Source: Nocardia sienata NBRC 100364
GTDB lineage: Bacteria; Actinomycetota; Actinomycetes; Mycobacteriales; Mycobacteriaceae
Direction of reading: 5' to 3'
Assembly: GCF_001613205.1 (NCBI RefSeq)
Contig: NZ_BDBX01000008.1
Coordinates: 124,001 to 188,000, forward strand
DNA: 64,000 bases
How positions within the stretch are numbered: the first letter of the stretch is position 1; each line of letters begins with the position of its first letter. Under the pieces are notes generated by a model. That model was given only the letters and a program-made list of their open reading frames with translations, was not told where the DNA came from and did no database searches. Of the stretch, positions 19,485 to 28,134 are shown one piece after another. A program made the translations under genes and the position numbers.

Positions 19485-19516
19485 GGCCTCGGGAGAACTC
19501 GGCCGGGCCCGAGGAC
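19485..19516. terminator. Hairpin between convergent genes
   Basis: CCTCGGG and CCCGAGG pair perfectly around a 14-base loop, with GG/CC extending the stem. It lies just after the 182-residue gene, between it and the minus-strand genes. Confidence 0.45.
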
Positions 19517-19749
19517 CAAGTGGCGCACACTCGACGACACCGGAGCAGTGACAGCCGACCTGCGTTCCTTCACCGTCGAGATCGATACCGGCCGCCGGCG
19601 CGACACCGTCGTTGCGAATGTATTTCCGAGGCGCCCGAGGTCGGCCGTGGACATGCTCGGCGCCGTCGGCCTGCTCCGTTCATGACCTCGTTGCCTCGGC
19701 CATTGTGGCCTGATGAGACGCCTTCCCGACCCGAGGTCCGGCGGGCGCC
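19517..19749. other. Intergenic stretch, nothing recognised
   Basis: Short open frames exist on both strands but none has a convincing start or a recognisable product. No palindrome or repeat was noticed. Confidence 0.4.
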
Positions 19750-20157
19750 TCACCACAGGTGCAGGAAGTACCGGACGTCGTCGTACCCGTCGAGGGCCCG
19801 GCCGTCCACGTCCGACGGGTCGGCCTCGGCGCGCGCGGCCAGTGATTTTGCCAGCGCGACGGCGTCATCGCCGAGACGTCCGAAACGCCGCGCGGTGTGT
19901 CCCAGGCACAGGCCGGCCAGACCGAGCAACTGGTTCCCCGGCGCCGCCCGCGTCCCGACCTGCGTGCACCAGTGTTCGACGAACTCCATGTCATCGTCGT
20001 GCAACGCGGTTCCGACCAGGACACGCGCGGCGTCCCACTCGGCCGCAGGGTCACGCAGAGCTCGCTCCAACGTCTCGACCACGACCTCATGGGCCAGCGC
20101 AGGAGGGTTTTCGAAAGTCCGATGGGTGTGCACTGCGTGAGAGTACGCGGGGTTCAC
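19750..20157 (-). CDS. Hypothetical helical protein
   Basis: A 135-residue, largely alpha-helical soluble protein that I do not recognise. It contains HEVVVETLERAL, AARVLVGTALHDDDMEFVEHW and LAGLCLGHTARRFGRLGDD, a pattern like the HEAT-type helper or immunity-like proteins that are common in actinomycetes. The start is beside the end of the dehydrogenase gene (20154), giving a four-base overlap, so it may be the third gene of the minus-strand unit from 21808. Its role there is unknown. Confidence 0.5.
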   Translation of the reverse strand: MNPAYSHAVHTHRTFENPPALAHEVVVETLERALRDPAAEWDAARVLVGTALHDDDMEFVEHWCTQVGTRAAPGNQLLGLAGLCLGHTARRFGRLGDDAVALAKSLAARAEADPSDVDGRALDGYDDVRYFLHLW

Positions 20158-21047
20158 GCTGTGGCGAGCAGGGTTTCCGAGCGTTGGACCGTCCCGGTGA
20201 TGCCGGTCGCGGCCTGAGCGGCGAGCAGTGCCGCGGCCCGGCCCATCGTCTCCGGCGGTTCCACCATCTCGGCCGGGATCTCACCGCCACCCGCGGCCTG
20301 CCAGCCCTCGGTGAGGACCACCCGGGACGGGCTCAGGCAGTTCACCGCGATATTGTCCGGCCGCAGGTCGGCGGCCAGGCCCAGGTAGAGGCGTTCGACC
20401 GCGGCCTTGGACACCCAGTAGGCGTTGGAGCCGCGGTCCGTCATGTTCACGCCGGTGGTGGTGACCGCGATGAGTGAACCCCCACCGCGGGCCCGGATAT
20501 ACGGGATCGCCTCACGGGTCACCAGGAAGACGCCGGTGAGGTTCACATCCAGGCACAGCTGCCAGCGTTTCAGCGGGGTGTTCTCGACGGGCCCCAGCCA
20601 TAGCACCCCGGCATTCGCGACCAGGATGTCGATGCCGCCGAATTCGGTGACAGTGGTAGCCAGTGCCGTCCGCACCGATTCCTCGTTCGTGACATCGCAG
20701 GGCACGGGCAGTGCCCGTCCGCCCGCGGCGGCAATCCGCCCGGCCACGTCGTGGATGGTGCCGGGCACCCGGCCTGCCTCCTCGGAGCGGGCCGCCACCG
20801 CGACCGACGCGCCCTGTGCGGCCAGCGTCGCCGCTATCGCGGCGCCGATGCCGCGACTGGCTCCGGCCACGAAGGCGACCTTCCCCGTCAGCGGTCTCCC
20901 GTCGCGGAGGGTATCGCCACCGGCGCGCACCGCCGGTCCGGCGTCCACGGCCCGGTCGTCCTTCGCCGGGGATCGCGCGGACCACGCGGACGGTCCCGCG
21001 CCGGTCGACTCCGACGCCGCACGACCCGGTTCGGTCGGCTCGCTCAC
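20154..21047 (-). CDS. Short-chain dehydrogenase/reductase
   Basis: A 297-residue NAD(P)-dependent oxidoreductase. The cofactor motif is VAGASRGIGAAIA (about residue 60), the structural motif is VANAGVLWLG, and the active-site Tyr and Lys are in SNAYWVSKAAVER (about 217). The first 50 residues (SEPTEPGRAASESTGAG and on) are low-complexity and unlike normal SDR starts; a true start further in is possible, but ATG 21047 overlaps the stop of the upstream SDR gene and is kept. It probably oxidises a hydroxyacyl-CoA or alcohol in the pathway. Confidence 0.8.
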   Translation of the reverse strand: MSEPTEPGRAASESTGAGPSAWSARSPAKDDRAVDAGPAVRAGGDTLRDGRPLTGKVAFVAGASRGIGAAIAATLAAQGASVAVAARSEEAGRVPGTIHDVAGRIAAAGGRALPVPCDVTNEESVRTALATTVTEFGGIDILVANAGVLWLGPVENTPLKRWQLCLDVNLTGVFLVTREAIPYIRARGGGSLIAVTTTGVNMTDRGSNAYWVSKAAVERLYLGLAADLRPDNIAVNCLSPSRVVLTEGWQAAGGGEIPAEMVEPPETMGRAAALLAAQAATGITGTVQRSETLLATA

Positions 21048-21808
21048 TTCGGTGGGAACCGCAGGGCGCCGTCGAGGCGGATGACCTCGCCGTTGAGATA
21101 GTCGTTCTCCACGATCGACTGCACGAGCTGCCCGTACTCCGGCGAGCGGCCCATCCGTTTCGGGAAGGGGATCTGTGGCGACCAGTACTGTTCGAGCTGG
21201 TCCGCGGCTTTGCCGTAGGCGGGGGTGTTGAACGTGCCCGGGGCGATGGTCACCACCCGGATACCGAGCGGGGACAGATCGCGGGCCGCGACCAGGGTCA
21301 TCCCGATCACGCCGCCCTTGGCCGCGGAATAGGGCAGCTGGCCGATCTGTCCCTCGTAGCCGGCGACCGAGGCGGTATTGACGATGACGCCGCGCGAGCC
21401 CTCCGCGGTGGGTTCGGACCGGGCGATCGCGGCGGCGGACAGCCGCATGACGTTGAAGACCGCGATCAGATAGAACTCGATGGTGGTACGGAACCCGTCG
21501 AGGGCCAGCGGGGTGCCGTCCTTGCCCACCAGCCGGCCGCCGGCGGCCGGCCCGCCGTGGGTGTCGACCGAAATCCGCAGCGGCCCCAGGGATTGCGCCT
21601 CCTCGACGGCGGCCCGCACCGAATCCTCGCTGGTGGCGTCGGTGTGCACATAGCGGATACCGAGCTCGTCGGACAGTTCCTTGCCCTTGTCGTCGGCGAC
21701 GTCGGCCACCACGACCTTGGCTCCGGCAGCGTGCAGCCGTCGGACCGTCGCCTCGCCCAGTCCGCCCGTGCCACCGACGACAATCGCCGAACTTCCCTCG
21801 ATCTGCAT
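21044..21808 (-). CDS. SDR, 3-hydroxyacyl-CoA dehydrogenase-like
   Basis: A 254-residue SDR resembling type II 3-hydroxyacyl-CoA dehydrogenases: start IEGSSAIVVGGTGGLGEATV, VVADVADDKGKEL, NTASVAGYEGQIGQLPYSAAKGG (Tyr and Lys of the active site, read in two parts near residues 150-170) and RVVTIAPGTFNTPAYG. This type has thiolase and acyl-CoA dehydrogenase genes as usual neighbours. It is the first minus-strand gene after operator copy 2, which lies about 40 bases upstream, and diverges from a thiolase gene. Confidence 0.85.
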   Translation of the reverse strand: MQIEGSSAIVVGGTGGLGEATVRRLHAAGAKVVVADVADDKGKELSDELGIRYVHTDATSEDSVRAAVEEAQSLGPLRISVDTHGGPAAGGRLVGKDGTPLALDGFRTTIEFYLIAVFNVMRLSAAAIARSEPTAEGSRGVIVNTASVAGYEGQIGQLPYSAAKGGVIGMTLVAARDLSPLGIRVVTIAPGTFNTPAYGKAADQLEQYWSPQIPFPKRMGRSPEYGQLVQSIVENDYLNGEVIRLDGALRFPPK

Positions 21809-21846
21809 GACGCTACCCTCTCTTGCGATTATCGCTCTCAGATTGA

Positions 21847-21861
21847 GAGAATACTATTCTC
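21847..21861. promoter_or_regulatory. GAGAAT-N3-ATTCTC operator, copy 2
   Basis: GAGAAT-ACT-ATTCTC is a perfect palindrome between the divergent SDR (21808) and thiolase (21909) genes. On the minus strand a GATAAT sequence lies shortly downstream of it and could be the -10 box of the SDR promoter, which would put the operator near the -35 region. Confidence 0.8.
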
Positions 21862-21908
21862 ATGTATATCGGCAAGATCGTCGACGTGGGGGAAACTGGA
21901 GAGAACTG

Positions 21909-23057
21909 ATGCCTGAAGCCGTGATCGCATCCGCGCTGCGCACCCCGATCGGGACCGCCGTCAAGGGCACGCTACGCGAAACCACCGCCTTCGACCTGGC
22001 CCATCACGTGGTCGAGGCGACGACCAAACAGCTCGAGACCGACGCACCCATCGACGATCTGATCCTCGGCGAGGGCCGCTACGGCGGTGGGGTGATCGCT
22101 CGGCACGCCGCGATCACCGCCGGGCTGACCGGGGTGCCCGGTCTGGCGCACAACCGCCACTGCGCGGCGGGTATGGCGGCGGTGCAGACGGCGGCGGCCG
22201 GTATCCGGGCCGGAATGGACCGGTTGGTGCTGGCCGGTGGGGTCAACGCCGATTCCACCGCACCGAAGGCGCGGTTCCGGGTCGGGCCCGACGAATGGGC
22301 CGAACCGTGGACCTCGCCGTCGCACCCGGATCGGGCGGACGCGCCGAACCTGGACATGTCGATCACCGTGGGCTGGAACACCGCGGTGAAATCCGGCATC
22401 GCCCGGGAAGACCTGGACGCCTGGGCGCTGCGCTCGCACCGCAATGCGATCGCGGCCATCGACGAGGGGCGTTTCGACGCCGAGGTGGTGCCGATCGATA
22501 CGCCGTTCGGGCAGTTCGCGGTCGACGAACATCCGCGGCGGACGACCACCCTGGAAAAGCTCGCCTCGCTGAAGGTGCTGCACCCCGAGATCGAGGGGTT
22601 CTCGATCACCGCGGGCAATGCGGCGGGCGCCAACGACGGGGCCGCGCTGCTCACCGTCGCCAGTGACGAACTGGGCCTGCCGGCGCTGGCCACCATCCGG
22701 TCCTGGGCGTCGGTGGGGGTGGATCCGGCCGACACCGGCCTGGCACCGATCGAGGCGATCACGAAAGCCGCGCGCAGAGCCGGTATCTCGCTCGCCGACG
22801 TGAAACTGTTCGAGATCAACGAGGCGTTCGCGTCCGTCCCGATCGCGGCCGTACGTGCGCTGGACCTGGACCCGGACCTGGTCAACGTCAACGGAAGCGG
22901 CTGCTCGCTCGGGCATCCGGTGGCTGCCACCGGGGCGCGCATGATCGTGACCACGGTCCACGAACTGCGCCGCCGCGGCGGCGGTCTGGCGATCGTGGCC
23001 ATGTGCGCCGGTGGGGGAATGGGTTCGGCGACCGTGCTCGAGGTCGCCGCGCCGTGA
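21909..23057 (+). CDS. Thiolase (acetyl-CoA acyltransferase family)
   Basis: A 382-residue thiolase. The nucleophile Cys is in HNRHCAAGMAAV (about residue 81) and the conserved ends are EINEAFASVPIAA (about 305), NGSGCSLGHPVAATGARM (about 327) and AMCAGGGMGSATV with the second catalytic Cys. It should cleave a 3-ketoacyl-CoA with CoA. ATG 21909 follows GGAGAGAA and is about 47 bases after operator copy 2. Its stop overlaps the start of the MeaB-like GTPase. Confidence 0.9.
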   Translation: MPEAVIASALRTPIGTAVKGTLRETTAFDLAHHVVEATTKQLETDAPIDDLILGEGRYGGGVIARHAAITAGLTGVPGLAHNRHCAAGMAAVQTAAAGIRAGMDRLVLAGGVNADSTAPKARFRVGPDEWAEPWTSPSHPDRADAPNLDMSITVGWNTAVKSGIAREDLDAWALRSHRNAIAAIDEGRFDAEVVPIDTPFGQFAVDEHPRRTTTLEKLASLKVLHPEIEGFSITAGNAAGANDGAALLTVASDELGLPALATIRSWASVGVDPADTGLAPIEAITKAARRAGISLADVKLFEINEAFASVPIAAVRALDLDPDLVNVNGSGCSLGHPVAATGARMIVTTVHELRRRGGGLAIVAMCAGGGMGSATVLEVAAP

Positions 23058-23983
23058 CCGGCAACGGTGCCGCCGCGGGCAGGTCCCCGGCGGAACTGAT
23101 CGCCGCCGCGCGTGCCGGATCGGTGCGCGCGGCGGGCCGGTTGCTCACCCTGATCGAAGGGCCGGCCCGCGACGAGGTGCTGCGGTTGCTGGAACCGGCG
23201 GATATCCGGGTGATGGGTTTCACCGGCCCGCCGGGCGCCGGGAAGTCGACCACCATCGCGGCGGTCGTGAGTACCTACCGCGCCCAGGGCCTCCGGGTGG
23301 CCGTGCTGGCCGTCGACCCGTCCTCGCCGTACAGCGGCGGGGCGCTGCTCGGTGACCGGATCCGGATGGCCGCCCATATCGACGATCCGCAGGTGCTGAT
23401 CCGGTCGATGGCGACCCGCGGGCATCTGGGCGGCCTGTCGGCGGCGGTGCCCGCGGCGATCCGGCTGCTGGCCGCGCTGTCCTACGACCTGGTCGTCATC
23501 GAATCGGTCGGGGTGGGTCAGTCCGAGATCGAAATCGCCGCCGTGGCCGACCCGACCGTCGTGGTCCTCACCCCGGGTGCCGGGGATGCCGTGCAGGCCG
23601 CGAAGGCGGGACTGCTCGAGGTGGCCGACATCCTGGTGGTGAACAAGGCCGACCGGGACGGGGCCGAGCAGACGGTACGTGAGCTGCGCGCCGAATCCGC
23701 TGTCCCGATTCTCACGGCTGTCGCGGCGAACGGTAGCGGCATCCCCGAACTGGTCGCCGCCGTCGACGCCCACCATCGCGCCGATACCGCGCAGCGGCGG
23801 GCCGCCCGGGCCCGGGCCCAGATCCTGTCACACGCCTACAGTCGACTACGTGTCCATCCCGCGCTCGACGCCCTCGCCGACGCGGTCGGGGCGGGCGAAT
23901 ACGACTCCTATACCGCCGTCGACCACCTGCTGCTGCCGGTCGATACAGGGGACCGGCCCACCACCGGCGTCGCCACCGAGTGA
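23054..23983 (+). CDS. MeaB/ArgK-family GTPase (acyl-CoA mutase chaperone)
   Basis: A 309-residue G3E-type GTPase. The Walker A is GFTGPPGAGKST (about residue 52), then VLAVDPSSPYSGGALLGDRIRM, IESVGVGQSEIE and the guanine motif NKADRDGAEQ. Members load and protect the B12 cofactor of methylmalonyl-CoA or isobutyryl-CoA mutases. The start is GTG 23054, overlapping the thiolase stop. No mutase gene is in the window, although such GTPases are usually beside one. Co-expression with the thiolase suggests that the pathway ends in propionyl-CoA or another mutase-dependent product. Confidence 0.88.
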   Translation: MTGNGAAAGRSPAELIAAARAGSVRAAGRLLTLIEGPARDEVLRLLEPADIRVMGFTGPPGAGKSTTIAAVVSTYRAQGLRVAVLAVDPSSPYSGGALLGDRIRMAAHIDDPQVLIRSMATRGHLGGLSAAVPAAIRLLAALSYDLVVIESVGVGQSEIEIAAVADPTVVVLTPGAGDAVQAAKAGLLEVADILVVNKADRDGAEQTVRELRAESAVPILTAVAANGSGIPELVAAVDAHHRADTAQRRAARARAQILSHAYSRLRVHPALDALADAVGAGEYDSYTAVDHLLLPVDTGDRPTTGVATE

Positions 23984-24217
23984 TCTCCGCAGAAGCTCTG
24001 GGGGACAGGTCGCACAGTTCGGTGGCCGGTCCCAGCGGTCGGCCGTCCGCACCGTGGCGGCGATGCCACGAATGTGCCAGATGCTCGGTGTACCGGTCTT
24101 CCTCGATGGGCGAAATCTGTCGTAGTGCTCCGGCACCATAGGTCTGTGTCGGAGCCGACAGCCGGTCGATGATCGACACGCGACCTCGCCGGACAACCGA
24201 CGCCGGCGACCACAGCG
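23984..24217. other. Intergenic stretch with a doubtful small frame
   Basis: No clear gene. A minus-strand frame from ATG 24179 (MSIIDRLSAPTQTYGAGAL) reads plausibly for about 65 codons but then runs antisense through the MeaB gene, so it is either a truncated gene start or chance. Confidence 0.3.
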
Positions 24218-24694
24218 ATGGGGGTGTTCACTGTGCTACTGGAAAATCGGGGCGATACGGCCGAACTCGAAACCCGTGCCCGCCGGGCGGCCGAGGCGGG
24301 TGTCGCCGAGGCGATGAACCATCTCGCGATATTGCTGGAGAGGAGAGGGGAGGCCGCCGCGGCCGAGAGATGGTATCGCCGCGCTGTCGCCGCCGACCAC
24401 GGCACGGCGATGTACAACCTCGCGGTCAGGCTGGAGGCAAGGGGCGCGCTCGATGAGGCCGAAGCCTGGTTCCGGCGGTCGGCGAGCGGTGGAAACCCTC
24501 ACGCGCTGTATGCCGTAGCCCGCCTCTTGCACAAGCAAGGGAAAGCGGAGGAGGCGGAGATCTGGTTACGTCGTGCCGTGGCCGGTGTGTGCCCCGGCTA
24601 TCCACGGAGCGCGAATCCGACCAGCGGTGGCCCCGCTCGGGGACCCCGATCTCGCCTCCGGACCAGGGATTCGGCCTGCTGTCCGCGGTTCTAG
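24218..24694 (+). CDS. Sel1/TPR-like repeat protein, probably truncated
   Basis: Residues 1-125 consist of helical repeats of about 36 residues: LETRARRAAEAGVAEAMNHL, then AAAERWYRRAVAADHGTAM, then DEAEAWFRRSASGGNPHAL, then EEAEIWLRRAV. These are Sel1/tetratricopeptide-type repeats for protein contacts. From residue 126 the sequence changes to a Pro/Arg/Ser-rich tail (GYPRSANPTSGGPARGPRSR) unlike a repeat end, which suggests that a frameshift or deletion removed the true C-terminus. No partner is suggested by the neighbours. Confidence 0.55.
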   Translation: MGVFTVLLENRGDTAELETRARRAAEAGVAEAMNHLAILLERRGEAAAAERWYRRAVAADHGTAMYNLAVRLEARGALDEAEAWFRRSASGGNPHALYAVARLLHKQGKAEEAEIWLRRAVAGVCPGYPRSANPTSGGPARGPRSRLRTRDSACCPRF

Positions 24695-24794
24695 GCGCCC
24701 GTGGGCCGGTAGTCGGTGTGCGCAGCCGCTGGGGCCGGATTCGCCCTACTGGAGCGATGAGCAGGAAGGCCGTCTTCCAGAGATAGTGCGCAGC

Positions 24795-25553
24795 TCACGA
24801 GCGGTATTCCGCCTCCCGTGCTCCCGTGTCGTCCACGAGTACGGCGAATCCGTCGAGGAGACGTTCCAGGCCGAACTCGAACGCCTCCCGCCCGCCCTGC
24901 ACGCCCCCGCGAGCGGCTTGTGCGGCGACGCCGACGCGAGCGGCGACCGGGAACCTCGTCGGGTCGGCGACACTCTCGGCGATGGACATCACGACCCGCA
25001 TCCACTGCTCATCGCTCAGCCCGCTCGTCCTCCGCTCCTGCCGCAGCGCATTGTCGATCCGAGTCGTCTCCGACACGTGCATCAACAGCTGCGTCAGGAT
25101 GCGATCCTTGTCGATATCGCTCAGGGTGGTGGCTTCCAGCGGTCGCAGCTCGAGGTCCCGCTTGAGCATCTCGCAGGGGCCCATCAGTGACCGCGGAGAC
25201 GCGAGCTCGGGCAACCAGGGATGGGTGAGTTGGAGCTCACGATTGGCGTGTGCGATCTCGGTCAGGCCGGTGCGCCAATGGGCGGTGGCAGGCTCTGGAC
25301 GCGCAGAGTAGGTCTCGCGGTATGTCCGGTCGACCGCCAGGGCCAAGAGGTCTTCCTTCTTGCCGAAGCTGTAGGCCGCCATCGTCCGGACGCCGAGGCG
25401 CTCTGCCACGCCCCGCATCGAGAACCCGGTAGCTCCGCCGGCGTCGAGGACCTCAACCGCGGCAGTCACGTAGTCCGCAACAGTCAGGCCCGACCGGCCT
25501 ACCGCGCGAGAGTCGTCCTCCCACAGCAGCGCCACAGTGTGTCCGAAACGCAT
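24795..25553 (-). CDS. TetR/AcrR family regulator
   Basis: A 252-residue regulator. The HTH is at about residues 30-65 (GFSMRGVAERLGVRTMAAYSFGKKEDLLAL), followed by a TetR_C-type ligand domain (HPWLPELASPR, MLKRDLELRPLEATTLSDIDK). ATG 25553 is preferred to the longer open frame because the upstream residues overlap the promoter region. It is divergent from the SRPBCC gene, and two fused palindromes lie between them, so it probably represses both itself and that gene. Confidence 0.8.
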   Translation of the reverse strand: MRFGHTVALLWEDDSRAVGRSGLTVADYVTAAVEVLDAGGATGFSMRGVAERLGVRTMAAYSFGKKEDLLALAVDRTYRETYSARPEPATAHWRTGLTEIAHANRELQLTHPWLPELASPRSLMGPCEMLKRDLELRPLEATTLSDIDKDRILTQLLMHVSETTRIDNALRQERRTSGLSDEQWMRVVMSIAESVADPTRFPVAARVGVAAQAARGGVQGGREAFEFGLERLLDGFAVLVDDTGAREAEYRS

Positions 25554-25616
25554 CTCCACCGCCGATCTGCTCCGAATCTTGACCTGTCCAATACTCGCAC
25601 ATACTCTGTGACGTAC

Positions 25617-25644
25617 CGATACGCTGTATCGATACGTTGTATCG
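25617..25644. promoter_or_regulatory. Two overlapping palindromes, TetR operator
   Basis: CGATAC-GCT-GTATCG (25617-25631) and CGATAC-GTT-GTATCG (25630-25644) are perfect 6-3-6 palindromes sharing their boundary CG. They lie between the divergent TetR and SRPBCC genes, 20 bases before the SRPBCC start. This arrangement suggests two TetR dimers bound side by side on the helix. Confidence 0.7.
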
Positions 25645-25663
25645 ACGATTGAGGAGTAGTCCA

Positions 25664-26164
25664 ATGACCGCATTTGCCCATGACTCGCACCAGTTGGCCA
25701 TGCGCGGGCTCACCGATGAGTCCGCGCCCGCGCGTGCCCAGGGCACCATTGATATCGACGCACCACCGGACCGCGTATTCGACGCGCTGGCCGACGTCAC
25801 GAACTGGCCGAGCTTCCGCGGCGACGTCACCGACGCCGCGTCAGAGGGGCCGGCCGCGCCCGGGCAAGCCTTCACCTGGCGCGCCAACGGGACGCCCGTC
25901 AACTCCCGTTTCGCACTTGTCGAACGGCCCACCCGCCTCAGTTGGTCCAACGGCGCGCCCGGAATGGTCGCCTCCTGCGTCTACCAATTCAGCGCTACGC
26001 CCGCCGGCGGGACCCGCATCCGGTGCGAGGAGTCGATGGATGCGTCGGTGGCGGCCCCACACATCGACGACGCCGTCCTCCGCGCAGGCATCGCCTCATG
26101 GCTCGCGGGCATCAAAGGCTATGTCGAGGCTGGAGCGGCACCGAGCCTTGACCTCGAGTCTTAG
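25664..26164 (+). CDS. SRPBCC (START-like) family protein
   Basis: A 166-residue lipid/polyketide-binding-fold protein: IDIDAPPDRVFDALADVTNW (residues 29-48) is the classic first strand and helix, followed by FTWRANGTPVNSRF, RLSWSNGAPG and a C-terminal helix (AGIASWLAGIKGYVEAG). The family includes cyclases, START-like carriers and stress proteins; the ligand is unknown. It has a GAGGAG ribosome site and begins 20 bases after a double TetR operator, so the divergent regulator should control it. Confidence 0.82.
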   Translation: MTAFAHDSHQLAMRGLTDESAPARAQGTIDIDAPPDRVFDALADVTNWPSFRGDVTDAASEGPAAPGQAFTWRANGTPVNSRFALVERPTRLSWSNGAPGMVASCVYQFSATPAGGTRIRCEESMDASVAAPHIDDAVLRAGIASWLAGIKGYVEAGAAPSLDLES

Positions 26165-26844
26165 AGGTCCCGGCAGTAACCGCCGCATGTACCTCGCGCC
26201 GGGCTGGGTGGCCGGGCTCTACACCGCTGCGGTCCTGTCCGACGCGCGCTTGTTGCTGTTCCTCCGCGCCGTGAACCCACCGGCCGTGCATCACAGCGAT
26301 ACCGCGGGTCAGCGACAACTCCTCCGGTGAGTCTTCACTCGGTCCGGGCTCCGAGATCGAAGCGTGGCTCGGCGAGGCACCGGCGTTCTACTTCGATCGC
26401 AGCACCCATCTGATCGCGAATCTCGACATCGCCGGATCTTCGTGGTCGCCAATTCCGGCGTGGCTCACGGCCTCTGCGGTGACCGATTGGGTGGCTACCG
26501 GACATCAGTCGGGCCGGGGACGTTCGGTGCGTCCCCGGCTGTCCCCGTCGGCCCTGAATCATTACGTTGACACCGGCCGGCGGTGTTGTTCTCCTTCAGG
26601 AGTAAGGAGGTCCCGATGGATCGATCACTGCTAGCGAGAGCAGCTCGCTCGAGTCTGCTCGGCCTGTTGGTGCCTCCCCCTTGGCCCGGACGACGCCGAC
26701 GGTGCGTCGACCAACTGTGGAAGGTCGGCCGGGTACCGCTGGGGCGGGGCACCCACATTGCCTCGGGTGGTGTCGAGGTTCGCGATCACTCGCACCCCGG
26801 GGGTTGTGTCAGAATTCGCGACCAGGTGGTGTCGGAATCCACGA
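26165..26844. other. Non-coding accessory stretch
   Basis: I see no gene here. Short frames on both strands are Arg/Pro-rich and unlike known proteins. The sequence leads into the transposase relic and is probably residual mobile-element or rearranged DNA. Confidence 0.4.
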
Positions 26845-27300
26845 TCAAAGCCAGCAGGCACATCTTCGGCGGCCAACGGGAGAGATGACCAGATCCCGGA
26901 CTTGCCGTCCAGGCGCATCGGCCCATCGTCCTCGGCGAGCACCGTCACCGGTTCACCGACCGCGGTGTGCAGCTCCTCGACGACCGCCGCCAGGGCGATA
27001 CCGGGGGCGGCCGCGCGCTCGACCAGACGACAGAACTCACTACGCTGCGGTTCCCACTGCTCGCCGGTGAGCAGGTAGGCGGCCGGGTCCGCGTACCGGC
27101 GTCAGCCCGGCACAAACACGTCCCCGCTACGCAGCCTGTCACACAATCCGGGTAACACACAGCTCCCAGTAATGCCGGTAGGCGGTGGCACTGCCGGGCC
27201 TTCGCGCCTGATCCAAGCAGCCGTTCACCGGTACGAATCCGATCGGGGTCTCGTCGAAGACCTTCCGCCGCCCGGTGGCGGTGAGCTCCACCTTGACCTT
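26845..27300 (-). mobile_element. Relic of a Tn3-family transposase
   Basis: Reading the minus strand from about 27300 gives, in changing frames, pieces that resemble the middle of Tn3-type TnpA proteins as I remember them: GRRKVFDETPIGFVPVNG, then TAYRHYWELCV (about 27195-27160), a stop, and then RRYADPAAYLLTGEQWEPQR followed by SEFCRLVERAAAPGIALAAV and RLDGKSGIWSSLPLAAEDVP (about 27100-26850). At least one frameshift and one stop separate the pieces, and both ends of the about 1000-residue protein are missing. No terminal inverted repeats were found. Confidence 0.55.
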
Positions 27301-27310
27301 GACCCGAGGT
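27290..27310. promoter_or_regulatory. Probable MerR-type operator
   Basis: An imperfect inverted repeat with outer arms ACCTTG and CGAGGT, and TTGACC -35-like sequences inside, lies 20 bases before the hydrolase start. MerR proteins bind such repeats between promoter boxes, and the operon carries a MerR gene as its second member. Confidence 0.45.
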
Positions 27311-27329
27311 CATGGTGGAGGCTGACCGC

Positions 27330-28130
27330 ATGACTCGTTCAATGACCTCACCATGGACCGGCATGGTGAGTGTCGACGACACGGCTCTAGCGGTTACCGA
27401 TACCCGCGGCCCCGGTCGTCCTGTTGTGTATCTCAACGGCTCCTACGCCAGTCAGCGGTCTTGGCGGCGGGTGATCGCCGAGCTCGGCCCTGAGTGGCGG
27501 CATGTCACCTATGACGAGAGGGCTCGCGGCGGGTCGAAGCGGTCGGCGGACTATTCCTTCGAGGGCTGTCTTCGTGACCTCGACGCGGTTGTCGAGGCCA
27601 CCGGGGTGGACCGGCCGCTGCTGGTCGGCTGGTCCTACGGTGCGGCGCTGGCGGTGCACTGGGCCGACCGCAACCCGCACCGGGTTGCCGGCGTGGTCTC
27701 TGTCGACGGCGGAGTTCCGTGGGGATACACCGGTGAGGAAGGGCGAGAAGCAATTCAGCGTGTGTGGCGCCGGATGCGGTTGTTCCTGCCGCTCGTGCGT
27801 CCGTTCGGCATGTCCGCTTCGATGAGTGCCGCTCAGCATGCCGAGGTCAACATCGAGATCAACGAGGTCTGCGCCGCGCTCGAACCGGTCCTGGACCGAT
27901 TGGCCTGTCCGGTGCGCTACATCCTTGCCACAGGTGCGAACCTCGGTGGCGGCGCGCAGGAGATGGAAGAGATGCGCGCCTCTCTCGATCCGGTGCTCCG
28001 CCGGAATCCGAATCTGCGGGTCAGCACGAAGGTGGCGAGCAACCACACCCAGATCCTGCGGAAGGATTTCCGGGCCGTCGCCGCCGCCGTTCGGGAGACC
28101 GCGACAGTACCCGATGAACAGGACCGCTGA
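27330..28130 (+). CDS. Alpha/beta hydrolase
   Basis: A 266-residue alpha/beta-hydrolase: VVYLNGSYASQRSWRRV (oxyanion-hole strand, about residue 33), THVTYDERARGGSKR-like turn, nucleophile elbow LVGWSYGAALAVHWA (Ser about 102) and the likely catalytic His in SNHTQILRKDF near the C-terminus. ATG 27330 has GGAGG eight bases upstream; ATG 27312 is also in frame. It is followed by a MerR gene after four bases, and a MerR-like operator precedes it, so the pair is probably a ligand-induced unit. Substrate unknown. Confidence 0.82.
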   Translation: MTRSMTSPWTGMVSVDDTALAVTDTRGPGRPVVYLNGSYASQRSWRRVIAELGPEWRHVTYDERARGGSKRSADYSFEGCLRDLDAVVEATGVDRPLLVGWSYGAALAVHWADRNPHRVAGVVSVDGGVPWGYTGEEGREAIQRVWRRMRLFLPLVRPFGMSASMSAAQHAEVNIEINEVCAALEPVLDRLACPVRYILATGANLGGGAQEMEEMRASLDPVLRRNPNLRVSTKVASNHTQILRKDFRAVAAAVRETATVPDEQDR

Positions 28131-28134
28131 GTCG

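Noticed and set aside
13450..23983. Assigning the pathway to cholesterol degradation because of the KshB-like reductase and paired dehydrogenases
   Set aside because: No ksh, hsa, kstD or mce genes are present and the operator differs from the KstR and KstR2 motifs, so only an unspecified carboxylic acid is claimed.
23712..24179. Minus-strand frame starting MSIIDRLSAPTQTYG
   Set aside because: Its first 65 codons look protein-like, but the frame then runs antisense through the MeaB gene and no family is recognised, so it is not called as a gene.
26165..26640. Possible insertion-sequence ends near the transposase relic
   Set aside because: Similar words such as TCGCGAATCTCGA and TCGAGGTTCGCGA recur, but no consistent terminal repeats or target duplication could be defined by eye.
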